Shown: piece after piece, positions 45,477 through 53,898 of the stretch
How the letters are laid out: the number at the start of each line of letters is the position of its first letter
How positions within the stretch are numbered: the first letter of the stretch is position 1
Assembly: GCF_003852315.1 (NCBI RefSeq)
Contig: NZ_CP027762.1
Location: 911,501 to 975,500, forward strand
Source: Pseudomonas sp. LBUM920
GTDB taxonomy: Bacteria; Pseudomonadota; Gammaproteobacteria; Pseudomonadales; Pseudomonadaceae
Direction: 5' to 3'
DNA: 64,000 bases
Made by a program: the position numbers and the translations under genes
The notes under the pieces: generated by a model
The model's input: the letters and a program-made list of their open reading frames with translations, nothing else
What the model was told of the DNA's origin: nothing
The model's database searches: none

Positions 45477-46226
45477 GTGGGCTTTTTATTGCGCCGTGAA
45501 GAAGTGCTCAACGTCGAGCAACTGCAGAGCATGCTCGACGATTCCCCGGTGCGCGCCGCCCAGGCGATTTTGATGGCAGCCAAGGCGGGCGTGGTTGATG
45601 CCCAGGCCTTGCTGGGACAAATTCTGCTGGAAGGGCGCGGCATTGCGCGCGATGAAGCGCTGGCGCTGCGCTGGTTCCAGATCGCCGCCAACGGCGGGCA
45701 GCTGATGGCACGCAATATGGCCGGGCGTTGCCTGGAACATGGCTGGGGCTGCGCCGTAGATGAGGTGGCAGCTGCGCGGGAGTATCGCCTGGCGGCAGAG
45801 GCCGGGTTGGACTGGGGCCAATACAACTATGCCAACCTGCTGGCCACCGGTCGTGGTGTCGACGAAGACCGACCGCAAGCGCTGGGGTTTTATCGGCTGG
45901 CTGCAGAGCAGGGCCACGCCAAGTCGATGAACCTGGTGGGGCGTTATTTGGAAGACGGCCACTATTGCCCGAGGGATTTTGAGGCGGCTGTCGAGTGGTA
46001 TCGGCGCTCAGCCGAAGGCGGGGATTTTCGCGGGCAGTTCAGTTATGCCGCGATAGTGGCTGACCGAGGTCGAATCGACGAGGCATTGGCGTGGCTGCGC
46101 AAGGCGCTGGCGGGCGGCAATCTGAAATTTTTGCGAACGGCCCACGCTGCGTTGGCCGCAGCCACTGACCCACAGGTTCGTGCAATGGCCGAGGCCTACC
46201 AACAGCGCGCCGCGAGCCTTTGCTGA
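45477..46226 (+). CDS. Sel1-repeat (tetratricopeptide-like) protein
   Basis: 249 residues with at least five Sel1-like repeats from residue 25 on: AKAGVVDAQALLGQILLEGRG, IAANGGQLMARNMAGRCLEHG, LAAEAGLDWGQYNYANLLAT, LAAEQGHAKSMNLVGRYLED and RSAEGGDFRGQFSYAAIVAD. No signal peptide. GTG start one base after the piuC stop, so it is translationally linked to the dioxygenase, the same arrangement I remember for PA4515-PA4516. A scaffold or adaptor role in the piu system is inference. Confidence 0.88.
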   Translation: MGFLLRREEVLNVEQLQSMLDDSPVRAAQAILMAAKAGVVDAQALLGQILLEGRGIARDEALALRWFQIAANGGQLMARNMAGRCLEHGWGCAVDEVAAAREYRLAAEAGLDWGQYNYANLLATGRGVDEDRPQALGFYRLAAEQGHAKSMNLVGRYLEDGHYCPRDFEAAVEWYRRSAEGGDFRGQFSYAAIVADRGRIDEALAWLRKALAGGNLKFLRTAHAALAAATDPQVRAMAEAYQQRAASLC

Positions 46227-46231
46227 CCGAT

Positions 46232-46262
46232 AAAAAAACCCATGACATGTCATGGGTTTTTT
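46232..46262. terminator. Bidirectional terminator between Sel1 gene and speC
   Basis: AAAAAAACCCATGAC-AT-GTCATGGGTTTTTT is a strong stem with A/T runs on both sides between convergent genes. Confidence 0.93.
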
Positions 46263-46275
46263 GTGTGCGAATTGC

Positions 46276-47439
46276 TTACACGTAGTAAGACTTCAACGGT
46301 GGGAAGCCATTGAATTCCACGGCGCTGTAGCTGGTGGTGTACGCACCGGTCGACAGCCAGTACAAACGGTCACCAATCGCCAGGTTCAGCGGCAGGCCGT
46401 ACTTGTAGTTCTCGTACATGATGTCGGCGCTGTCGCAGGTAGGGCCGGCGATGACCACTTCTTCCATCTCGCCTTTCTTCTCGGTCCAGATCGGAAACTT
46501 GATGGCTTCGTCCATGGTTTCGATCAGGCCGGAGAATTTGCCCACGTCGGTGTATACCCAACGCTCGACGGCGGTGCGGGATTTACGCGCAACCAACACC
46601 ACTTCGCTGACCAGGATGCCGGCGTTGGCGATCAACGAACGGCCCGGCTCCAGGATGATTTCCGGCAGGTCGTCGCCGAAATCTTCCTTGAGGAAGCGGA
46701 TGATTTCTTCGGCGTAGGTTTCCAGGCTGTTGGTGCGGGTGATGTAGTTGGCCGGGAAGCCACCGCCCATGTTGATCAGCTTGAGGTGGATGCCGTCTTC
46801 TTCCTTGAGGCGTTCGAAGATCACTTTGACCTTGGCAATCGCCGCGTCCCACACGCTGATGTCGCGCTGCTGCGAGCCGACGTGGAAAGAGATGCCGTAT
46901 GGCACCAGGCCCAGGTCACGGGCGAGGATCAGCAGGTCCATGGCCATGTCGGTCTGGCAGCCGAATTTGCGCGACAAAGGCCAGTCGGCCGTGGTCGAGC
47001 CTTCGGTGAGGATACGCACATAGACTTTCGAGCCCGGCGCGGCCTTGGCGATGTTGCGCAGGTCGGCTTCGGAGTCGGTGGAGAACAGACGCACGCCCTT
47101 ATCAAAGAAGTAGCGGATGTCCTTGGATTTTTTGATGGTGTTGCCGTAGCTGATACGGTCGGGGCTGACGCCACGGTCCATGACCTTGTCCAGCTCGTAG
47201 ATCGAGGCGATGTCGAAGCTCGAACCCTTGTCTTTCAACAGGTCGATGATCTCGACGGCAGGGTTGGCCTTGACCGCGTAATAGACTTTGGCGAATTCGA
47301 AACCGGCGCGCAGGTCATCGTAGGCCTGGCTGATCATCGCGGTGTCGATCACCACGAACGGGGTTTCTTGCTTGTCGGCGAACGCCTTCATTTTGTCAAA
47401 AGTGGCGCGCGCGAAATAATCTTCGACGTTGATCGACAT
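46276..47439 (-). CDS. speC: Ornithine decarboxylase (PLP-dependent, alanine-racemase fold)
   Basis: 387-residue group IV decarboxylase making putrescine from ornithine. The N-terminal barrel has the PLP lysine in VYYAVKANPAVEII (about residue 53), VGSQQ-type FHVGSQQRD, NMGGGFPANY and EPGRSLIANAG; the C-terminal domain has GPTCDSADIMYE with the catalytic Cys. The ATG at 47439 follows TTAGGAG; an in-frame extension to 47532 is open but lacks family sequence. Lysine activity cannot be excluded. Its leader holds a terminator-like hairpin. Position beside the piu block agrees with PA4519. Confidence 0.93.
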   Translation of the reverse strand: MSINVEDYFARATFDKMKAFADKQETPFVVIDTAMISQAYDDLRAGFEFAKVYYAVKANPAVEIIDLLKDKGSSFDIASIYELDKVMDRGVSPDRISYGNTIKKSKDIRYFFDKGVRLFSTDSEADLRNIAKAAPGSKVYVRILTEGSTTADWPLSRKFGCQTDMAMDLLILARDLGLVPYGISFHVGSQQRDISVWDAAIAKVKVIFERLKEEDGIHLKLINMGGGFPANYITRTNSLETYAEEIIRFLKEDFGDDLPEIILEPGRSLIANAGILVSEVVLVARKSRTAVERWVYTDVGKFSGLIETMDEAIKFPIWTEKKGEMEEVVIAGPTCDSADIMYENYKYGLPLNLAIGDRLYWLSTGAYTTSYSAVEFNGFPPLKSYYV

Positions 47440-47450
47440 GCTGGGAACTC

Positions 47451-47483
47451 CTAAGGGCAAACTAATTTGATCAATGGGTGCAA
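47451..47483 (-). other. Possible leader peptide ORF (10 codons) before speC
   Basis: TTG start followed by HPLIKLVCP and a TAG that overlaps the speC ribosome binding site region. GGAGG lies 8 bases upstream of the TTG. So short an ORF can arise by chance; only its spacing makes it worth recording. Confidence 0.25.
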
Positions 47484-47544
47484 ATGAACGTCCTCCGTAT
47501 CCCCACTTTGGTTCGCCTACTTCCCAAGGCATGTCGCCGAAAGC

Positions 47545-47580
47545 AAAAAGGCCACGGGAATAACCGCTTCCCTTGGCCTT
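47545..47580 (-). terminator. Terminator-like hairpin in the speC leader
   Basis: On the minus strand AAGGCCA-a-GGGAA, a 7-base loop, TTCCC-g-TGGCCTT, then TTT: 12 pairs with one mismatch and a short U tract. It lies 106 bases before the speC ATG and downstream of a plausible promoter, so it may be an attenuator; it could instead be the distant terminator of the ABC operon upstream. Confidence 0.7.
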
Positions 47581-47641
47581 GCTGTCTCGTCGTCAGTACT
47601 TGAGCCGGATGGATCGTTTCCAGCATGGACGTTCGGCGCGA

Positions 47642-47670
47642 ACTTTAGGACGTGAGGGGCCATAGATCAA
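47642..47670 (-). promoter_or_regulatory. Candidate speC promoter
   Basis: On the minus strand TTGATC, a 17-base spacer and TAAAGT, each 4 of 6 consensus positions. Transcription would start near 47634 and run through the hairpin at 47580-47545. Together with the hairpin, the mini-ORF and the REP at 47806 this accounts for the 478-base gap between speC and the ABC operon; I see nothing else in it. Confidence 0.45.
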
Positions 47671-47805
47671 CTAAAAATGTCGCGTTTTTGCACGCGTTCG
47701 TCGCAGGACCTCGTGCAGCTACTTATGTAACCGACCGGTGTGACGGATTGATGTTCCCCGGGAGGGCCAAATCGGTGGGATTTCCCTGACTCACCAACGG
47801 GCAAA

Positions 47806-47903
47806 TGTGGGAGGGGGCTTACCCCCGATGGCGGTGTGTCAGTCACTTCATCAGTCACTGATCCACCGCTATCGGGGGCAAGCCCCCCTCCCACCTGTTG
47901 CGC
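47806..47903. repeat. REP/REPIN palindrome of the GGGGGCTT class
   Basis: TGTGGGAGGGGGCTTACCCC at the left mirrors GGGGGCAAGCCCCCCTCCCAC at the right (arms with few mismatches), around a centre GTGTGTCAGTCACTTCATC. A different REP class from the other four elements in the window. It ends 15 bases past the ABC ATPase stop. Confidence 0.92.
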
Positions 47904-47917
47904 TGTGTTATTTCAGG

Positions 47918-49075
47918 TCAGGCCAGCGCAGTCTCGGCAGGCGAGACAATACTGGTCTTGCCCCCACGCGACTTACCGGAGCTCAGGTACTCGGCAATCG
48001 ACTCCTGGGTCACTTCACCGAGGAACACGCGCTCCGCGTCCATCACCGGCAACCACGAGCGGTTGAACTCATACATGCGCGACAACAGGATGCGCAGGTG
48101 CTCGTCGTACGCCGCCGTGGCGTTGAACTCGCGCAGGTACTGGCCGCAAGTACCGGTCTGACGGTGCAGGTCGCGACGTCGTACATAACCCAGCGCCTTG
48201 TTCTCGGCACAGGTGACCACCACGTAGCGACGGTCCGTTTCGTCCATCAGCTCCAGGGCTTCGGCCACCGGGGTTTCCGGGCTCACCGACGGGGCGTTGT
48301 CCGCCGCGTCTTCGGCTTTCACCAGCAGCAGGCGCTTGAGGGTGCTGTCCTGGCCGACGAAGTTGCTCACGAACTCGTCAGCCGGATGCGCCAGCAGCGT
48401 GTCCGGGTGGTCGATCTGCAGCAGCTTGCCGGCACGGAAGATCGCAATCTTGTCGCCCAGCTTGATCGCTTCGTCGATGTCGTGGCTGACCATGATCACG
48501 GTCTTGTTCAGCGCGCGCTGCATCTCGAAGAATTCGTTCTGGATCATCTCGCGGTTGATCGGGTCGACCGCGCCGAACGGCTCGTCCATCAGCAGCAGCG
48601 GTGCATCGGCCGCCAGGGCACGGATCACGCCGATGCGCTGTTGCTGGCCGCCCGACAGTTCACGTGGGTAGCGATGCAGGTATTGCTTGGGTTCCAGCTT
48701 GATCATGCTCATCAACTCGCGGGCGCGGTCGTGGCATTTCTGCTTGTCCCAGCCGAGCAGTTTGGGCACCACCACGATGTTTTCCTCGATGGTCATGTTC
48801 GGGAACAGGCCGATCTGCTGGATCACGTAACCGATGTTGCGACGCAAGGTCACCTCATCCAGGTCGGTGGTGTCTTCGCCGTTGATCAGGATCTTGCCCG
48901 AGGTGGGCTTGATCAGGCGGTTGATCATTTTCAGCGTGGTGCTTTTGCCGCAACCCGAGGGGCCGAGGAACACGCAAATCTCGCCTTCATTGACGGTCAG
49001 GCTTACGTCGTTCACGGCAGATACGGTTTTGCCGTTGCTTTGAAAAGTCTTGGTCAGGTTTTGAAGTTCGATCAT
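47918..49075 (-). CDS. Osmoprotectant/betaine-type ABC transporter ATPase (OpuCA-like)
   Basis: 385-residue ATPase of the quaternary-amine uptake family. Walker A GPSGCGKSTT (about residue 37), signature LSGGQQQRIG, Walker B LLLMDEPFGAVD and the following MVSHDIDEA. The C-terminal 130 residues carry CBS-like sequence (PETPVAEALELMDETDRRYVVVT, RVFLGEVTQESIAEYL), which in OpuCA/OpuAA senses ionic strength. The ATG at 49075 overlaps the permease stop (ATGA). Operon order: permease, binding protein, permease, ATPase. The likely substrate is glycine betaine, choline or carnitine. Confidence 0.9.
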   Translation of the reverse strand: MIELQNLTKTFQSNGKTVSAVNDVSLTVNEGEICVFLGPSGCGKSTTLKMINRLIKPTSGKILINGEDTTDLDEVTLRRNIGYVIQQIGLFPNMTIEENIVVVPKLLGWDKQKCHDRARELMSMIKLEPKQYLHRYPRELSGGQQQRIGVIRALAADAPLLLMDEPFGAVDPINREMIQNEFFEMQRALNKTVIMVSHDIDEAIKLGDKIAIFRAGKLLQIDHPDTLLAHPADEFVSNFVGQDSTLKRLLLVKAEDAADNAPSVSPETPVAEALELMDETDRRYVVVTCAENKALGYVRRRDLHRQTGTCGQYLREFNATAAYDEHLRILLSRMYEFNRSWLPVMDAERVFLGEVTQESIAEYLSSGKSRGGKTSIVSPAETALA

Positions 49076-49725
49076 TTGAGCAGTCCTTTTGGAGTCAGCG
49101 AGCGTTGCAGCCATTGCAGAAGCAGGTCGGCGAAGATGGCCAGAAGACTGACCAGCACGGCGCCAACGATCAGCATCGACATGTCGCTGCGGCTGATGGA
49201 AGCCAGAATAAGTACACCCAGACCACCGGCGCCGATGGTGGCGGCAATGGTCATCACACCAATGTTCATCACCACGGCGGTGCGCACACCGGCGAGGATC
49301 ACGGGCACGGCGATGGGCAGTTCAACCATGCGCAGGCGCTGGCCGAAGGTCATGCCGATGCCTTTGGCGGCTTCGCGAATGCCCGGTTCCACGCCCGTCA
49401 GGGCCAGGTAGGTGTTACGCATGATCGGCAGCAGCGAGTAGAGGAATACCGCGGTGATCGCCGGCATTGGCCCCAGGCCCTGGCCGAACTTGGAGTAGAA
49501 GGGCAGCAGCAGGCCGAACAGCGCGATCGACGGCACGGTCAGCAGCACGGTGGCGCTGGCTTGCAGCGGGCCGGCCAGGGTCGGGAAGCGTGTCATCAGC
49601 ACGCCCAGCGGCACGCCCACGACGATTGCCAGAATGACGGCAATGCCGACCAGGGTGATGTGCTGCCAGGTCAGGTGCAGGACCTGGGCCCAATCAAGAT
49701 GGGAAAAGGCGTTCAGAAATTCCAT
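49072..49725 (-). CDS. Osmoprotectant-type ABC transporter permease (OpuCB-like)
   Basis: 217-residue inner-membrane permease with five or six helices (ITLVGIAVILAIVVGVPLGVL near the start) and the EAA loop at GIREAAKGIGMTFGQRLRMVELPIAVPVILAG, where it contacts the ATPase. GAGGAG precedes the ATG. It is 11 bases behind the binding-protein gene and overlaps the ATPase gene by 4 bases. It is homologous to the second permease at 50654. Confidence 0.93.
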   Translation of the reverse strand: MEFLNAFSHLDWAQVLHLTWQHITLVGIAVILAIVVGVPLGVLMTRFPTLAGPLQASATVLLTVPSIALFGLLLPFYSKFGQGLGPMPAITAVFLYSLLPIMRNTYLALTGVEPGIREAAKGIGMTFGQRLRMVELPIAVPVILAGVRTAVVMNIGVMTIAATIGAGGLGVLILASISRSDMSMLIVGAVLVSLLAIFADLLLQWLQRSLTPKGLLK

Positions 49726-49736
49726 GTCTTCTCCTC

Positions 49737-50633
49737 TTATTGGCTGATGGGATGTTGGCGCAGGAAGTCTGCGGCCACGGCGGACGGGCTTTCATGGTCA
49801 ACGTCGACTCGCGCGTTCAGCTGGCGCATGGTTGCGTCGTCGAACAGCGCGGCCAGTGGTTTCAGGTCGGCGGCCAGTTCAGGGTGAGCGTTGAGATAAT
49901 CCTGACGCACCACCGGCGCGGCGGTGTAGTCCGGGAAGTAGTGTTTGTCGTCTTCCAGCAGCTTCAATTTGAAGGCGTTCAGGCGACCGTCGGTGGTGTA
50001 GACCAACCCGGCAAACACCTGGCCATTACGCAGCGCGGTGTAGACCAGGCCGGCGTCCATCTGCCGGGTGTTTTTACGCGTGAGGTTCATGTCATACAGC
50101 TTGACCATGCCGGCCATGCCGTCGGAACGGTTGGCGAACTCGGTGTCCAGGGCCACCAGGCGCGTGCCTTTGGTTTTCTCGGCCAGGGCTTGGGTCAGGT
50201 CGCTGATGCTGTTGATCTGCGGGAATTCCTTGGCCACGTTTTCCGGCAACGCCAATGCGTAGGTGTTGCTGAATTTCGACGGGGAGAGCCAGACCAGGCC
50301 TTTTTTCGCATCGAGTTCTTTGACTCGGGCGTAGGACTGTTCGCTGTCGAGCTTCTCGTCCACATGGTTGTAGGCCACCAGCGACACGCCGGTGTATTCC
50401 CAGATCAGGTCCAGTTGCCCGCTTTCCTGGGCACTGCGCGCCAGGTTGCTGCCCAGGCCGCCGGTCACGCGGGTGTCGTAACCCTTGGTGCGCAGGTACT
50501 GGGAGGTGATTTCGGCGAGCAGCGTCTGTTCAGTGAACACGCGGGCGCCGATGCGGATGACGGGTTTTTCGGCGGCTTGCGCAACACCTGCCAACAGCAG
50601 GACGCAGCCTAATATCAAGCTTAACTTTTTCAT
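49737..50633 (-). CDS. Periplasmic substrate-binding protein (OpuCC/OsmF-like)
   Basis: 298-residue binding protein with signal peptide MKKLSLILGCVLLLAGVAQA/A. The mature part begins KPVIRIGARVFTEQTLLAEI and has GLGSNLARSAQESGQLDLIWEYTG and the later DAGLVYTALRNGQVFAGLVYTTDGRL segment, the pattern of the glycine betaine/carnitine/choline OpuAC family. There is no lipobox, so it is free in the periplasm. Flanked by its two permease genes. Confidence 0.92.
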   Translation of the reverse strand: MKKLSLILGCVLLLAGVAQAAEKPVIRIGARVFTEQTLLAEITSQYLRTKGYDTRVTGGLGSNLARSAQESGQLDLIWEYTGVSLVAYNHVDEKLDSEQSYARVKELDAKKGLVWLSPSKFSNTYALALPENVAKEFPQINSISDLTQALAEKTKGTRLVALDTEFANRSDGMAGMVKLYDMNLTRKNTRQMDAGLVYTALRNGQVFAGLVYTTDGRLNAFKLKLLEDDKHYFPDYTAAPVVRQDYLNAHPELAADLKPLAALFDDATMRQLNARVDVDHESPSAVAADFLRQHPISQ

Positions 50634-50653
50634 GTCGATTCCTTTGCCAAGCC

Positions 50654-51370
50654 TTAAGACGGACGCAACCCGCGTTCCAGCCAGAGGCGGCTGGCCATGG
50701 TCACTAGACCGTCAAGCAGCAATGCCAGCAGCGCGGTGCACGCGGCGCCGAGCAGCAGTTGCGGCTGATTGTTCAGGGCGATGCCGGGGAAGATCAGGCT
50801 GCCAAGGCTGTTGGCACCAATCAGGAACGCCAGCGGTGCGGTGCCGACGTTGATCGCCAGGGCCACGCGTACACCGCCGATGATGATCGGCACGGCGTTG
50901 GGCAATTCCACGCGAAACAGCACCTGGCGCGGCGTCATGCCGATGCCGGTGGCGGCTTCTTTCAACGAGCCTTGAACGTTTTTGAGGCCTTCGTAGGTGT
51001 TGCGCACAATGGGCAGCAACGAGGCGAGGAACAACGCGAAGATGGCCGGGCCACTGCCGATGCCGAGGACGCCGAGGGCGATGGCCAGTACGGCCAGGGG
51101 CGGGACGGTGTTGCCGATGTTGAAGATCTGCATGAAGCGTTCTGCGCGCCCGACCATGTTCGGTCGGCTGAGCAGGATACCGGCGGGGATGCCTACAACG
51201 AGGGCGGCCAGCATGGAGACAAGAACGAGGATCAGGTGTGCTTGCAGGTAAAACAACAAATCGTCGCGGTACAGTTCGATCGTGTTGATGCCGATCCAGT
51301 GGACCAGCAGGGCCAGGAGAGCGACGACAACCGCTCCTCCTATCAGCCCTTTGCCATAGCGAATAGCCAC
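50654..51370 (-). CDS. Osmoprotectant-type ABC transporter permease (OpuCD-like)
   Basis: 238-residue permease with an N-terminal helix (GGAVVVALLALLVHW) and five further helices; EAA loop at SLKEAATGIGMTPRQVLFRVELPNAVPIIIGG. The GTG at 51370 is preceded by AAAGGAG; the longer frame to 51469 encodes basic, non-family residues and is not used. First gene of the operon; 20 bases separate its stop from the binding-protein start. Confidence 0.93.
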   Translation of the reverse strand: MAIRYGKGLIGGAVVVALLALLVHWIGINTIELYRDDLLFYLQAHLILVLVSMLAALVVGIPAGILLSRPNMVGRAERFMQIFNIGNTVPPLAVLAIALGVLGIGSGPAIFALFLASLLPIVRNTYEGLKNVQGSLKEAATGIGMTPRQVLFRVELPNAVPIIIGGVRVALAINVGTAPLAFLIGANSLGSLIFPGIALNNQPQLLLGAACTALLALLLDGLVTMASRLWLERGLRPS

Positions 51371-51577
51371 AGGCGGACTCCTTTTTTTCTTCTGTCGGCG
51401 TCCACATTTCCGAGCGGCAATGCCATTCCTGGCTGTCGGCGAATGTGGTCGCGAAATGCAGCTTGCCAATGCCGGTTAGACGACATGAGGTCAAGCCATG
51501 AGCGCAGCCTCGTCAGGCTAACTTGCTGATTTTTCAGCCCCTGGTACGAGTGCGATAGCAGGGGAGTGGACGTCTCT

Positions 51578-51591
51578 ACCTTTTAAAAGGT
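51578..51591. promoter_or_regulatory. Palindrome in the OpuC/prfC divergent gap
   Basis: ACCTTTTAAAAGGT is a perfect 14-bp palindrome, nested within GTGGA/TCCAC outer arms. It lies in the 332-base gap between the divergent ABC operon and prfC and could be an operator; the rest of the gap shows no gene and no clear terminator. Confidence 0.4.
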
Positions 51592-51702
51592 TCCACACTT
51601 GGCAGCATTTAGCCACCCCCAATCGGGTGAACGGTGGTCTGGCTCCCTGGGTTTGCGCTATACTCGCCGCCCTTTTTTGACTCACCTGCCAGGCGATTTC
51701 CC

Positions 51703-53286
51703 ATGACCCACCAGGCCGCCGAAGTCGCGAAACGCCGCACTTTCGCCATTATTTCCCACCCCGATGCCGGTAAAACCACCATCACCGAGAAGCTCCTGCT
51801 GATGGGCAAGGCAATCGCAGTGGCCGGCACGGTGAAATCCCGCAAATCGGACCGCCATGCCACCTCCGACTGGATGGAAATGGAAAAACAACGGGGTATT
51901 TCCATTACCACGTCGGTCATGCAGTTCCCGTATCGCGACCACATGGTCAACCTGCTCGACACCCCGGGCCACGAAGACTTCTCCGAAGATACCTACCGCA
52001 CCCTGACGGCGGTGGACTCGGCCTTGATGGTCCTCGACGGCGGTAAGGGCGTTGAGCCACGTACCATCGCGCTGATGGACGTTTGCCGCCTGCGAGACAC
52101 GCCGATCGTCAGCTTCATCAACAAACTCGACCGCGATATTCGCGACCCGATCGAGTTGCTCGATGAAATCGAAGCCGTCCTGAAGATCAAGGCTGCGCCG
52201 ATCACCTGGCCGATCGGTTGCTACCGCGACTTCAAGGGTGTGTACCACCTGGCCGACGACTACATCATTGTCTACACCGCCGGCCACGGCCACGAGCGCA
52301 CCGACGTCAAGATCATCGAGAAGCTCGACTCCGACGAAGCCCGCGCCCACCTGGGTGACGAGTACGACCGCTTCGTCGATCAACTGGAACTGGTGCAGGG
52401 CGCCTGCCACGCGTTCAACCAGCAGGAATTTCTCGACGGCCAACTGACGCCGGTGTTCTTCGGTACGGCGTTGGGCAACTTCGGTGTCGACCACGTACTC
52501 GACGCCGTCGTGAACTGGGCGCCGAAACCTCTGGCCCGGGTTGCCAATGAGCGCACGGTGGAACCGGTTGAAGAAAAATTCACCGGCTTTGTGTTCAAGA
52601 TCCAGGCGAACATGGACCCCAAGCACCGCGACCGTATCGCCTTCATGCGTATCTGCTCCGGCAAATACGAAAAAGGCATGAAGATGCGCCACGTGCGCAC
52701 CGGCAAGGACCTGCGCATCGGCGATGCCCTGACGTTCTTCTCCTCCGAGCGTGAACAGCTCGAAGAAGCCTACGCCGGCGACATCATTGGCTTGCACAAC
52801 CACGGCACCATCCAGATCGGTGACACCTTCACCGAGGGCGAAGTGCTGGGCTTCACCGGTATCCCGCACTTCGCCCCGGAACTGTTCCGCCGCGTACGCC
52901 TGCGCGACCCGCTGAAATCCAAGCAACTGCGCCAGGGCCTGCAGCAATTGGCGGAAGAGGGCGCCACCCAGGTGTTCTTCCCCGAGCGCAGCAACGACAT
53001 CATCCTCGGCGCCGTCGGCGTGCTGCAGTTCGATGTGGTCGCCAGCCGCCTGAAAGAGGAATACAAGGTCGAATGCTCCTACGAGCCAATCACCGTGTAC
53101 TCCGCGCGCTGGATCGATTGCAGCGATAAGAAGAAGCTGGAAGAGTTCTCCAACAAGGCTGTGGAAAACCTGGCAGTGGACGGCGGTGGTCACCTGACCT
53201 ACCTGGCCCCGACCCGAGTGAACCTGGCGTTGATGGAAGAGCGCTGGCCGGATGTGAAATTCCGCGCGACCCGTGAGCACCATTAA
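51703..53286 (+). CDS. prfC: Peptide chain release factor 3
   Basis: 527-residue GTPase that removes RF1/RF2 from the ribosome after termination. G motifs: ISHPDAGKTTITEK (G1), EKQRGISITTS (G2), LDTPGHEDFSEDTYR (G3) and SFINKLDRDIRDP (G4). Domains II and III follow with MDPKHRDRIAFMRICSG. The ATG at 51703 gives MTHQAAEVAKRRTFAIISHP; the open frame upstream to 51634 is not conserved. A strong terminator follows at 53303. Confidence 0.98.
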   Translation: MTHQAAEVAKRRTFAIISHPDAGKTTITEKLLLMGKAIAVAGTVKSRKSDRHATSDWMEMEKQRGISITTSVMQFPYRDHMVNLLDTPGHEDFSEDTYRTLTAVDSALMVLDGGKGVEPRTIALMDVCRLRDTPIVSFINKLDRDIRDPIELLDEIEAVLKIKAAPITWPIGCYRDFKGVYHLADDYIIVYTAGHGHERTDVKIIEKLDSDEARAHLGDEYDRFVDQLELVQGACHAFNQQEFLDGQLTPVFFGTALGNFGVDHVLDAVVNWAPKPLARVANERTVEPVEEKFTGFVFKIQANMDPKHRDRIAFMRICSGKYEKGMKMRHVRTGKDLRIGDALTFFSSEREQLEEAYAGDIIGLHNHGTIQIGDTFTEGEVLGFTGIPHFAPELFRRVRLRDPLKSKQLRQGLQQLAEEGATQVFFPERSNDIILGAVGVLQFDVVASRLKEEYKVECSYEPITVYSARWIDCSDKKKLEEFSNKAVENLAVDGGGHLTYLAPTRVNLALMEERWPDVKFRATREHH

Positions 53287-53302
53287 GGTCTGAGCGGCAC
53301 AA

Positions 53303-53336
53303 AAAGGGCGAAGCTGTCATGGCTTCGCCCTTTTTT
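53303..53336 (+). terminator. Rho-independent terminator of prfC
   Basis: AAAGGGCGAAGC-tgtcat-GGCTTCGCCCTTTTTT, beginning 16 bases after the stop. Confidence 0.95.
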
Positions 53337-53355
53337 GTGGGCGCCGAATATTCTA

Positions 53356-53450
53356 AGTGTGGGAGCGGGCTTGCTCGCGAATGCGGTGTATCAGTCAACA
53401 TATTCAGTGACTGACACTCCGCATTCGCGAGCAAGCCCACTCCCACATTT
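53356..53450. repeat. REP/REPIN palindrome after prfC
   Basis: GTGTGGGAGCGGGCTTGCTC mirrored by GAGCAAGCCCACTCCCACAT; arms of about 35 bases with one or two mismatches around a short centre (CAACATATTCAGTGACTGA). Same class as 37782-37877. Confidence 0.93.
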
Positions 53451-53543
53451 TGATCTCCACAAGGCGATGAATTGGCGAGATATCCGCATCCGGTCTAGCG
53501 TTTCAAATAATTCACCCATTCACCGACGGATCTGGAGGCTACC

Positions 53544-53801
53544 TTGCGTATAACTCAACGGGCTATCTGGTTGGTGCTTTTTGGCACCCTGGGTGTGTCC
53601 ACCGCCTTGGCATGCACCTCGGCGCTGGCCGACACCGGCACGCCCCAATGGAAAGACACTGGCCCGGTGACCAAGAAAAAGCAGAACGAGGTTAACTCCG
53701 GCAGTTGGCAACCCCAAGCCCAACCCGCGCCCAAGGAGGATGCGGAAAACCCCTATAACGAAGGCGAGGACAGCGACACCTACGACGATGGCGATACCTG
53801 A
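53544..53801 (+). CDS. Small exported acidic protein of unknown function (1)
   Basis: 85 residues. Residues 1-29 form a signal peptide (RAIWLVLFGTLGVSTALACTSALA/D). The short mature chain is Pro/Gln-rich, then very acidic, ending NPYNEGEDSDTYDDGDT. TTG start with TGGAGG 7 bases upstream. I recognise no family. The next gene codes for a protein of the same plan and a like C-terminus (DGDQGDSDT), so the two may be diverged paralogues or partners. An internal LAC could be a lipobox (STALAC), which would make it a lipoprotein. Confidence 0.68.
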   Translation: MRITQRAIWLVLFGTLGVSTALACTSALADTGTPQWKDTGPVTKKKQNEVNSGSWQPQAQPAPKEDAENPYNEGEDSDTYDDGDT

Positions 53802-53898
53802 AGCCTGGCGCAAACCCGGCATTGGGACTAGCTTCTAACCTGGCGACGGTAAAACGCTGTCGTGCAGGATTCATCTACTGACTGGACGGAAATCGACC

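Noticed and set aside
47440..47532. 31-residue N-terminal extension of ornithine decarboxylase
   Set aside because: The ATG at 47439 has the better ribosome binding site (TTAGGAG) and gives the normal family start; the extension passes through the presumed leader.
47807..49411. 534-codon plus-strand open frame over the OpuC-like ATPase
   Set aside because: Begins within a REP palindrome and runs antisense to an ABC ATPase with complete Walker motifs.
37782..53450. CRISPR-like repeated palindromes
   Set aside because: The repeats are single dispersed palindromes with no regular spacers and no cas genes: they are REP elements.
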